Shown here in pieces: positions 42,354 through 49,664 of a stretch of DNA of 64,000 nucleotides (position 1 is its first letter; each line of letters begins with the position of its first letter). The position numbers and the translations under genes are program-made. Under the pieces are notes generated by a model, which did no database searches, had not been told where the DNA came from, and saw nothing but the letters and a program-made list of their open reading frames with translations. Source of the DNA: Paraburkholderia eburnea (GTDB lineage: Bacteria > Pseudomonadota > Gammaproteobacteria > Burkholderiales > Burkholderiaceae); the NCBI RefSeq assembly GCF_002917095.1, contig NZ_PQGA01000019.1, positions 54,263 through 118,262 on the forward strand, given 5' to 3'.

Positions 42354-44456
42354 TTACTTCGCCTTCGCGCTAATGATCGCGTCGGCCACGTTACGCGGTG
42401 CTTCTGCGTAGTGCTTGAATTCCATCGTGTACGTTGCGCGGCCTTGCGACAGCGAGCGCAGCGACGTCGAGTAGCCGAACATTTCCGACAGCGGCACTTC
42501 GGCGCGAACGATCTTGCCGCCGCCAACCATGTCTTCCATGCCCTGGACGATACCGCGACGGCCCGACAGGTCGCCCATCACGTTGCCCATGTAGTCTTCC
42601 GGCGTTTCGACTTCGACGGCCATCATCGGTTCGAGGATGACCGGCTGAGCCTTGCGCATGGCTTCCTTGAACGCCATCGAGCCGGCCATGCGGAACGCAT
42701 TTTCGTTCGAGTCAACGTCGTGGTACGAACCGAACGTCAGGTGAACCTTGACGTCGACGACCGGGAAGCCCGCCAGCACGCCTGCCTTCAGCGTTTCCTG
42801 GATACCCTTGTCCACTGCCGGGATGAATTCACGCGGAATCACACCGCCCTTGATCTCATCCAGGAACTCGTAGCCCTTGCCCTGCTCGTTCGGCTCAAGC
42901 GTGATGACAGCGTGACCGAACTGGCCGCGACCGCCCGACTGCTTGACGAACTTGCCTTCGACGTCCTTCGCCGTGGAGCGGATCGTTTCGCGGTACGCAA
43001 CCTGCGGCTTGCCGACGGTCGCTTCCACGTTGAATTCACGCTTCATACGGTCGACCAGAATTTCGAGGTGGAGCTCGCCCATACCCGAAATGATGGTCTG
43101 GCCCGATTCTTCGTCCGTCTGGACGCGGAACGACGGGTCTTCCTGTGCCAGGCGGTTCAGGGCGAGGCCCATCTTTTCCTGGTCAGCCTTGGTCTTCGGC
43201 TCGACGGCCTGCGAAATCACCGGTTCCGGGAAAATCATGCGTTCCAGGATGATCGGGTTCGCCGGGTCGCACAGCGTATCGCCCGTGGTCGCTTCCTTCA
43301 GGCCAACGGCTGCGGCGATGTCGCCTGCACGAACTTCCTTGATTTCTTCGCGGTTGTTCGCGTGCATCTGCAGAATACGGCCGAGGCGCTCCTTCTTGCC
43401 CTTGGTCGAGTTCAGCACCGTGTCGCCCGAGTTGACGACGCCCGAGTACGCGCGGAAGAAGATCAGCTGGCCGACGAACGGGTCGGTCATGATCTTGAAC
43501 GCGAGTGCCGAGAACTTCTCGTCGTCGGCTGCACGGCGCTCTGCCTTATCGCCGTTTTCGAGTTCGCCCGTAACCGGGGGAATGTCCACCGGCGACGGCA
43601 GGAAGTCGATCACGGCGTCGAGCATACGCTGCACGCCCTTGTTCTTGAACGCGGTGCCGCACAGCATCGGCTGGATTTCGCAAGCGATGGTCCGGTCGCG
43701 GATCGCCTTGACGATTTCCGCTTCGGTCAGCTCGTCGCCGCCGAGGTACTTTTCCATCAGCTCTTCGCTGGCTTCAGCAGCCGACTCGATCATCTTTTCG
43801 CGCCATTCGTTGCACGAGTCAACGAGTTCAGCGGGGATATCGACGTAGTCGAACTTCGTGCCTTGCGAGGCTTCGTCCCAAATGATCGCCTTCATCTTGA
43901 TGAGGTCGACCACGCCCGTGAACGTGTCTTCCGCGCCGATCGGCACGACGACAGGAACCGGGTTCGCCTTCAGACGCGTCTTCAGCTGGTCGTAGACCTT
44001 GAAGAAGTTCGCGCCGGTACGGTCCATCTTGTTGACGAACGCGAGGCGGGGAACCTTGTACTTGTTAGCCTGACGCCACACGGTTTCCGACTGGGGCTGA
44101 ACGCCGCCCACTGCGCAGTAGACCATGCATGCGCCGTCGAGCACGCGCATCGAGCGCTCGACTTCAATCGTGAAGTCGACGTGGCCCGGGGTGTCGATGA
44201 TGTTGATGCGGTGTTCGGGGTAGTTACCGCCCATGCCCTTCCAGAACGCGGTCGTAGCAGCGGAGGTAATCGTGATGCCACGCTCCTGCTCCTGCTCCAT
44301 CCAGTCCATGGTCGCAGCGCCGTCGTGAACTTCACCAATCTTGTGGTTCACGCCGGTGTAAAACAGAATGCGCTCGGTCGTCGTCGTCTTGCCGGCGTCG
44401 ATGTGAGCGCTAATACCGATGTTACGGTAGCGCTCGATAGGAGTCTTGCGAGCCAC
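42354..44456 (-). CDS. fusA: Elongation factor G
   Basis: A 700-residue translocase GTPase. HIDAGKTTTTERILFYTG (G1), DTPGHVDFTIEVERSMRVLD (G3) and VNKMDRTGANF (G4) are in the N-terminal domain, followed by domains II-V (GELHLEILVDRMKREFNVEA in domain III). Standard length; str operon position after rpsG. Confidence 0.98.
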   Translation of the reverse strand: MARKTPIERYRNIGISAHIDAGKTTTTERILFYTGVNHKIGEVHDGAATMDWMEQEQERGITITSAATTAFWKGMGGNYPEHRINIIDTPGHVDFTIEVERSMRVLDGACMVYCAVGGVQPQSETVWRQANKYKVPRLAFVNKMDRTGANFFKVYDQLKTRLKANPVPVVVPIGAEDTFTGVVDLIKMKAIIWDEASQGTKFDYVDIPAELVDSCNEWREKMIESAAEASEELMEKYLGGDELTEAEIVKAIRDRTIACEIQPMLCGTAFKNKGVQRMLDAVIDFLPSPVDIPPVTGELENGDKAERRAADDEKFSALAFKIMTDPFVGQLIFFRAYSGVVNSGDTVLNSTKGKKERLGRILQMHANNREEIKEVRAGDIAAAVGLKEATTGDTLCDPANPIILERMIFPEPVISQAVEPKTKADQEKMGLALNRLAQEDPSFRVQTDEESGQTIISGMGELHLEILVDRMKREFNVEATVGKPQVAYRETIRSTAKDVEGKFVKQSGGRGQFGHAVITLEPNEQGKGYEFLDEIKGGVIPREFIPAVDKGIQETLKAGVLAGFPVVDVKVHLTFGSYHDVDSNENAFRMAGSMAFKEAMRKAQPVILEPMMAVEVETPEDYMGNVMGDLSGRRGIVQGMEDMVGGGKIVRAEVPLSEMFGYSTSLRSLSQGRATYTMEFKHYAEAPRNVADAIISAKAK

Positions 44457-44530
44457 TTTGATCCTCTATCGGGAGGTGCGCGCCGGGGTCGATCCTGAAC
44501 GGATTCGATCCCAACGCGCCTGAACACAAA

Positions 44531-44562
44531 CGGGCGAGGCGCTTGATAAGCGCACCCGCCCG
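44531..44562. promoter_or_regulatory. Nested hairpin between rpsG and fusA
   Basis: CGGGCG..GCGCTT-GAT-AAGCGC...CGCCCG forms a two-tier stem. On the coding strand it is followed by TTTGTGTT, and on the plus strand by AATTTTTT. It could attenuate fusA transcription or stop antisense transcription. A smaller hairpin AACCCC-AGAA-GGGGTT (44586-44601) lies just after the rpsG stop. Confidence 0.55.
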
Positions 44563-44606
44563 GAATTTTTTCCGTCTTTTGAGCCAACCCCAGAAGGGGT
44601 TTTCTC

Positions 44607-45077
44607 TTAGAAACGGAAGTGCGAGAACGCCTTGTTCGCTTCTGCCATCCGGTGAACTTCGTCGCGCTTCTTCATCGCGCCGCCACGGCCTTCGGCCGCT
44701 TCGGAGAGCTCACCTGCCAGACGCAGGGCCATCGACTTCTCGCTACGCTTCTTCGCGGCTTCACGCAGCCAACGCATCGCCAATGCCATACGACGCGAGG
44801 GGCGCACTTCGACCGGAACCTGATAGTTCGCACCACCAACGCGGCGGCTCTTCACTTCCACCACCGGCTTCACGTTGTTGAGCGCGACAGTGAACACTTC
44901 CAGCGGGTCCTTGCCACCCTTGGTCTGGATCTGTTCGAAAGCGCCGTACACGATACGCTCGGCAACCGACTTCTTGCCGGAGAGCATCAGCACGTTCATG
45001 AACTTGGCTACATCAACGTTGCCGAACTTCGGATCCGGCAACACTTCCCGCTTGGGGACTTCGCGACGACGCGGCAT
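44607..45077 (-). CDS. rpsG: 30S ribosomal protein S7
   Basis: A 156-residue head-nucleating 16S-binding protein; in E. coli it represses the str operon by binding the rpsL-rpsG gap. MPRRREVPKREVLPDPKFGN and GGANYQVPVEVRPSRRMALA are diagnostic. The 185-base rpsL-rpsG gap here is long enough to hold such a control site, but no specific structure is claimed. Confidence 0.97.
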   Translation of the reverse strand: MPRRREVPKREVLPDPKFGNVDVAKFMNVLMLSGKKSVAERIVYGAFEQIQTKGGKDPLEVFTVALNNVKPVVEVKSRRVGGANYQVPVEVRPSRRMALAMRWLREAAKKRSEKSMALRLAGELSEAAEGRGGAMKKRDEVHRMAEANKAFSHFRF

Positions 45078-45262
45078 GTTTCTTCCTTTAACTTTTCAGT
45101 TGAAGCGTGGATAAACTCAACGCTCCGCGGCCACCAACTAACCCGATTCATCCATTACGACTTACCAGCCTGGTCGGGTGACCACTTACTCGACAGCACC
45201 GGCCAATCCGGCACCTGTCGCTTTTATCGCCAGCGCCCGAAAGCGCAGACGACGCTCGACTC

Positions 45263-45643
45263 TTACTTCGCAGCCTTCGCGCGCTTCGCGCCGTACTTCG
45301 AACGAGCCTGCTTACGATCCTTGACGCCCTGGGTATCCAGCGAGCCGCGAACCATGTGGTAACGCACACCCGGCAAGTCCTTCACACGGCCGCCGCGGAT
45401 CAGCACAACCGAGTGTTCCTGCAGGTTGTGGCCTTCACCACCGATGTACGAAATGACTTCGAAGCCGTTCGTCAGACGAACCTTGGCGACTTTACGGAGT
45501 GCCGAGTTCGGCTTCTTCGGCGTCGTCGTGTACACACGCGTGCACACGCCGCGACGCTGCGGGCAGTCCTGCAGGGCCGGCGACTTGCTCTTCGTGACTT
45601 CCGAAGTGCGGCCTTTGCGAACCAGTTGATTGATGGTTGGCAT
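45263..45643 (-). CDS. rpsL: 30S ribosomal protein S12
   Basis: A 126-residue decoding-centre protein. MPTINQLVRKGR, CPQRRGVCTRVYTTTPKKPN and GGRVKDLPGVRYH are diagnostic. The lysines whose change gives streptomycin resistance (in TTTPKKPNS and RVKDLPG) are in the wild-type state. First gene of the str operon with its own promoter and a leader of about 130 bases. Confidence 0.98.
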   Translation of the reverse strand: MPTINQLVRKGRTSEVTKSKSPALQDCPQRRGVCTRVYTTTPKKPNSALRKVAKVRLTNGFEVISYIGGEGHNLQEHSVVLIRGGRVKDLPGVRYHMVRGSLDTQGVKDRKQARSKYGAKRAKAAK

Positions 45644-45670
45644 TGTTTATTCCTGAAATTGAACAAAATC

Positions 45671-45709
45671 GATGCATTTATTTCCGGGCAAAGCGGAAAA
45701 CCATGCATC
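45671..45709 (-). promoter_or_regulatory. Nested hairpin in the rpsL leader
   Basis: Outer stem GATGCAT / ATGCATC and inner stem TTTCCG / CGGAAA enclose a GGGCAAA-type loop. It lies between 28 and 66 bases before the rpsL ATG, inside the predicted transcript. It may tune rpsL translation or stabilise the 5' end. Confidence 0.55.
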
Positions 45710-45780
45710 TAAACTCCTACGAGAACTCCGGGCCCGGAAACACGCGACGAGCGCGCACATCCCAAAGACCGGAACCCAGC

Positions 45781-45810
45781 ATGATATTCCGAAAATACCA
45801 AGCGAGTCAA
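45781..45810 (-). promoter_or_regulatory. str operon promoter
   Basis: On the minus strand TTGACT (45810-45805) and TATCAT (45786-45781) are 18 bases apart, five of six matches in each box. Transcription would start near 45774 and run through rpsL-rpsG-fusA-tuf. Confidence 0.75.
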
Positions 45811-45935
45811 CGGGTTGCAGCATTTCGGACGACAGAGAAAAAAGTTGTCGATGTGGCTATTTCCTCATGTTCCTTGCTCGCCCTCACCTCTTGACCAATC
45901 CACAGAGGATGGCCCACGACAAGAATTCCCATAAA

Positions 45936-45981
45936 ATCTTGCAAAAGTACATTTGCAAGTTTAATCTTGCAAATGTACTTT
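45936..45981 (+). promoter_or_regulatory. Inverted-repeat operator with extra half-site before the P63C gene
   Basis: A perfect 16-base inverted repeat, AAAGTACATTTGCAAG - TTTAAT - CTTGCAAATGTACTTT (45944-45981). A third, overlapping copy of the half-site, CTTGCAAAAGTAC (45938-45950), lies on its left. The spacer TTTAAT could be a -10 and TTGCAA at 45939 a -35 (15-base spacing), so a protein bound here would cover the promoter. It is 27 bases before the TTG start. Confidence 0.6.
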
Positions 45982-46008
45982 CACCCCATCAAACAATAGG
46001 AGAAAGCC

Positions 46009-47034
46009 TTGGAAGCTAAAGGAAAAGCAGTCGGCGCCGCAGCTCGCGCTGCGTCTCTCAGTCCCGAGCGCCGAAAGGAGATCGCCACTCGAGCTGCGGC
46101 AGCGAAGAAGGAACTCGCCTCGTTGCCGAAAGTGACGCACGGCTCTACGGACCATCCTCTGACGATTGGGGATGCTCAAATCCCCTGCTACGTCCTAGAA
46201 AATGGCATCCGGGTGCTATCTCAACGGGGGCTTCAAGCTGGTATTGGGATGTCGACCGGCGGCGGAACCGGTGGCGAGCAGCGACTGGCCGCATTTGCGC
46301 TCTCTCTCGCTGAAAAGTTCAAGGAAAACAACACGTTGTCTGCGCGCAGCGTTGCTTTAGCCGAGAGACTAAAAGACCCGATTAAATTCAATTTAGGTGG
46401 AAAAATAGCCTACGGCTATGAGGCGACTGTACTAGCCGACCTATGTGATGTCGTGTTGGGGGCCAGAGCAGAGGGGCTTCTAATGAAACAACAGGAGCAT
46501 ATCGGTGCGCAAGCAGAGCTTTTGGTACGTGGCTTTGCTCGCGTTGGCATCATCGCGCTCGTTGACGAGGCAACCGGATATCAAAAGGACCGCGAACGGG
46601 ATGCGCTCGCCAAAATTCTAGAAGCGTTCGTAGCTAAAGAACTCCAACCGTACGTTAAGACGTTCCCACCGGATTACTACGAGCACCTCTTTCGCCTATA
46701 TAAGTTGCCGTTTCCCCCAGAAGGGAACAAATCGTGGAGACCGTCATTTATCGGCAAAATCACAAACGAGGTTGTCTATTCACGCCTAGCTCCAGAATTG
46801 CTCCCCGAGCTCAAGCGGCTTGCCTCGCGCGCCGAAAGGAAAGCGCATCTCCATCGATGGCTAACGCAAGATATTGGACACCCCAAGCTTCGTGAGCACC
46901 TCTCCTCGATTGTTTCGATCCTGAAATTATCGAAAACCTCTAAGGATTTCTTTGCGAATGTCGATATCGTCCATCCACGTTACGGCTCGACACTGCCATT
47001 GAATTTTGAAGACGCAGAGAAAGAGGATAACTGA
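46009..47034 (+). CDS. P63C-domain protein of unknown function, probably acquired
   Basis: A 341-residue protein with no enzymatic motif that I recognise. Residues ~5-35 are a basic, Ala-rich helix of the type A-ASLSPERRKEIATRAA. Residues ~45-80 contain PLTIGDAQIPCYVLENG-RVLS. Residues ~185-285 match the P63C domain, which occurs in phage and plasmid proteins: DEATGYQKDRERDALAKIL, PYVKTFPPDYYEHLFRL, then NEVVYSRLAPELLPEL. It starts at TTG behind AGGAGA. It is the only plus-strand gene between hemB and the right edge, is visibly poorer in G+C than its neighbours, and ends 19 bases from convergent recQ. All this suggests horizontal gain. Function is unknown. Confidence 0.8.
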   Translation: MEAKGKAVGAAARAASLSPERRKEIATRAAAAKKELASLPKVTHGSTDHPLTIGDAQIPCYVLENGIRVLSQRGLQAGIGMSTGGGTGGEQRLAAFALSLAEKFKENNTLSARSVALAERLKDPIKFNLGGKIAYGYEATVLADLCDVVLGARAEGLLMKQQEHIGAQAELLVRGFARVGIIALVDEATGYQKDRERDALAKILEAFVAKELQPYVKTFPPDYYEHLFRLYKLPFPPEGNKSWRPSFIGKITNEVVYSRLAPELLPELKRLASRAERKAHLHRWLTQDIGHPKLREHLSSIVSILKLSKTSKDFFANVDIVHPRYGSTLPLNFEDAEKEDN

Positions 47035-47053
47035 CACTGGATCGTGAGTTATT

Positions 47054-48901
47054 TCAGTCGTCGCCGACGACTTCGACCAGCTCCTCGCCGAAGCGCTCGA
47101 GCTTGCGCGCGCCGATGCCCGCGATATCGCGCAACTCGTCCACGGACTCGGGACCGTTGCGCGCGATTTCCGCCAGCGTGGCGTCATGGAAGATCACGTA
47201 GGCGGGCACGCCCTCGCTCTTCGCGGTCTCGGTGCGCCACAGGCGCAGGCGATCCCAGCGCGCGCGCTGACGCGGGCTCATGCCCAGAGTCGGATCGGCA
47301 CGCTCGCTCGTGCGGCTCGACGACGCACGCGTGCGCGTGGGCTTCACGTAGCGGCGCATCGTGACGTTCTGCTCGCCCTTGAGCACGGGCTTGCTCGCCT
47401 CCGTGAGCACGAGCGCGCCATAGCCGTCGTGATCGACGGTGAGATAGCCGAACGCCACCAGCTGCCGGAAAATCGCGCGCCATTCGGGCTCAGAAAGCGC
47501 GGCGCCGATGCCGAAGGTGGAAATTTTCTCGTGCCCGCGCTGGAGGATCTTTTCGCTGCGGTTGCCGCGCAGAATGTCGATCAGATGCCCCGCACCGAAG
47601 TTAAAGCCGCTCGCGCGCTGCGCGCGGAACACGCAGGACAGCGCCATTTGCGCCTCGCGCGTCGCGTCCCAGGTGGCGGGCGGCTCAAGACACGTATCGC
47701 AGTTGCCGCAGGGCTTGCTCTCTTCGCCGAAGTACGCGAGCAGGCGCACGCGCCGGCATGTGGCCGTCTCGCACAAGCCGAGCAGCGCATCGAGCTTGCC
47801 CGTCTGCACGCGCTTGTGCTGATCGTCGGCGTCGGATTCGTCGATCATCTTGCGCTGCTGCACCACGTCGCCCAGGCCGTAGGCCATCCACGCATTGGCC
47901 GCCAGCCCGTCGCGGCCCGCGCGGCCGGTTTCCTGGTAGTAGCCTTCCACGCTCTTGGGCAAATCCAGGTGCGCGACGAAGCGCACGTCCGGCTTGTCGA
48001 TGCCCATGCCGAAGGCAATGGTCGCGCACATCACCACGCCTTCCTCGCGCTGGAACAGCTCCTGATGCTTTTGCCGCACCTCGAATTCCATGCCCGCGTG
48101 ATAGGGCAGCGCGCGCACGCCCTGCCCCTTGAGCCATTCCGCAGTTTCCTCGACCTTGCGGCGCGACAGGCAATAGACCACGCCGGCGTCGGTCGTGCCG
48201 TCCGCACGCGTATGTTCCGCGCGGATGAAGTCGAGCAGCTGCGTGCGCGCATTGTCCTTTTCGACGATGCGGTAGCGGATGTTCGGCCGGTCGAAGCTGG
48301 AGACGAAGATGCGCGCGTCGTCGAGCGCGAGACGATGCACGATCTCGTCGCGCGTGATCGCGTCGGCGGTCGCCGTGAGCGCGATGCGCGGCACGTCCGG
48401 GAAGCGCTCGTGCAGGACGGAAAGCTGGATGTATTCGGGGCGGAAATCGTGCCCCCATTGCGAGACGCAGTGCGCCTCGTCGATCGCGAACAGGCCGACG
48501 CGCGAGCGTTCGAGCAGATCGAGAAAGCGCGCGGTCATCAGGCGCTCGGGCGCCACGTAGAGCAGATCGAGATCGCCCTCGCGCAGCGCGCGCTCGGTGG
48601 CCGCGGCCTCGGCGCCGCTGAGCGTGGAATTGAGATACGCGGCGCGCACGCCGACTTCGGTGAGCGCTGCCACCTGATCCTGCATCAGCGCGATCAGCGG
48701 CGAGACGACGATGCCCGCGCCGTGCCCGGCCTCGTGGCGCACGAGCGCCGGAATCTGGTAGCACAGCGATTTGCCGCCGCCGGTGGGCATGAGCACGAGC
48801 GAATCGCCGCCATTCGCGACGTGTTCGACGATCTCGCCTTGCTGCCCTCGAAAAGCAGGATAACCGAAGACTTCGTTGAGGATTTCGAGGGAGCGGGACA
48901 T
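47054..48901 (-). CDS. recQ: ATP-dependent DNA helicase RecQ
   Basis: A 615-residue 3'-5' helicase for recombination and fork repair. Visible parts: Walker A in LMPTGGGKSLCYQ, DEAH in AIDEAHCVSQWGHDFRPEY, the aromatic loop and motif VI (QETGRAGRDG). The RQC zinc site (CETATCRRVRLLAYF, CGNCDTC) and a C-terminal HRDC domain follow (YVIFHDATLAEIARNGPE onward). It lies between rpoC/membrane protein and the P63C gene, with no close partner. Confidence 0.95.
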   Translation of the reverse strand: MSRSLEILNEVFGYPAFRGQQGEIVEHVANGGDSLVLMPTGGGKSLCYQIPALVRHEAGHGAGIVVSPLIALMQDQVAALTEVGVRAAYLNSTLSGAEAAATERALREGDLDLLYVAPERLMTARFLDLLERSRVGLFAIDEAHCVSQWGHDFRPEYIQLSVLHERFPDVPRIALTATADAITRDEIVHRLALDDARIFVSSFDRPNIRYRIVEKDNARTQLLDFIRAEHTRADGTTDAGVVYCLSRRKVEETAEWLKGQGVRALPYHAGMEFEVRQKHQELFQREEGVVMCATIAFGMGIDKPDVRFVAHLDLPKSVEGYYQETGRAGRDGLAANAWMAYGLGDVVQQRKMIDESDADDQHKRVQTGKLDALLGLCETATCRRVRLLAYFGEESKPCGNCDTCLEPPATWDATREAQMALSCVFRAQRASGFNFGAGHLIDILRGNRSEKILQRGHEKISTFGIGAALSEPEWRAIFRQLVAFGYLTVDHDGYGALVLTEASKPVLKGEQNVTMRRYVKPTRTRASSSRTSERADPTLGMSPRQRARWDRLRLWRTETAKSEGVPAYVIFHDATLAEIARNGPESVDELRDIAGIGARKLERFGEELVEVVGDD

Positions 48902-49043
48902 GAAGGCGGCGGCAGAGGGAGCGGAGACGGTGGACCGGATTTTACCAACCCGGACGCCCCCCTGAGCGCCGCGACCTCGAAGATTGGCCGTCCGGCCAGG
49001 GTAAAACAGCGAAAAAACGAAGAAGCGGTGACGCGAGCCGCGC

Positions 49044-49370
49044 TCAGGCCTCGCGCCGGCGCATGACCTTCAGCGCACCGATGATCGTCACGATCCCCGC
49101 GACGAACGACACCGCGACGAGCAAACCAAACGGCAACAGCACGGCGCTGCCCACCATGAACACGAGCGAGCCCAGCGTGAGCAGCAACGCGCCCATGCGT
49201 ACCTTGCGCGCCAGTTGCATGATGAAGCCGATGATCAGGAACGCCCACAGGACGAGGAACGTCGCGAAGAAGTTGGCGGCCTGTTCGTTGCCGACGAAGT
49301 GCAGCAGATGCGAAAAATTGGCGATGCACGCCACCAGATTCAGGATGAGACCGATCCCGACAAACCACAT
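49044..49370 (-). CDS. Small hydrophobic membrane protein, function unknown
   Basis: A 108-residue protein with four predicted transmembrane stretches (roughly residues 1-20, 32-54, 60-78, 82-100) and a basic C-terminus (KVMRRREA). No catalytic motif is visible. It lies 142 bases upstream of recQ and 295 bases beyond the rpoC stop, all on one strand, and could share the recQ transcript. No symbol is assigned. Confidence 0.75.
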   Translation of the reverse strand: MWFVGIGLILNLVACIANFSHLLHFVGNEQAANFFATFLVLWAFLIIGFIMQLARKVRMGALLLTLGSLVFMVGSAVLLPFGLLVAVSFVAGIVTIIGALKVMRRREA

Positions 49371-49577
49371 GATTACCGCCTCCAGATTCAGATAAATGCC
49401 GCCTGCACGGGAGTCCGAAATGACTCGCGCAGCCGGACTTGGCGCGCTACGTTAGCACGCGACGCCGCAGCGCGCAGCGACCTCGCCCGCGCTGCGGCGC
49501 GAGGTCGCACACGCGAACCGTAAAGCAGGCGACCGGCCGCCAGCCATATACAGAACACCTAACCGATCGGCCAAATA

Positions 49578-49612
49578 AAAAAGCCGTCTGGCGTGAACCA
49601 GACGGCTTTTGT
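49578..49612 (-). terminator. Terminator of the rpoBC operon
   Basis: AAAAGCCGTCTGG / CCAGACGGCTTTT with a six-base loop, flanked by A- and T-runs; 55 bases after the rpoC stop. The rest of the 49371-49664 gap shows no gene. Confidence 0.9.
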
Positions 49613-49664
49613 GACGCATCTACGATGCGAGCGCTGCAAGAAGCGGCTTGTGCCGCCTCCCGCT

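Noticed and set aside
42213..44498. A 761-codon open frame opposite fusA and its flanks
   Set aside because: Antisense shadow of fusA; composition is not protein-like.
45672..46019. A plus-strand 115-codon frame upstream of the P63C gene
   Set aside because: It overlaps the str promoter, leader and operator array in an implausible frame and has no ribosome site.
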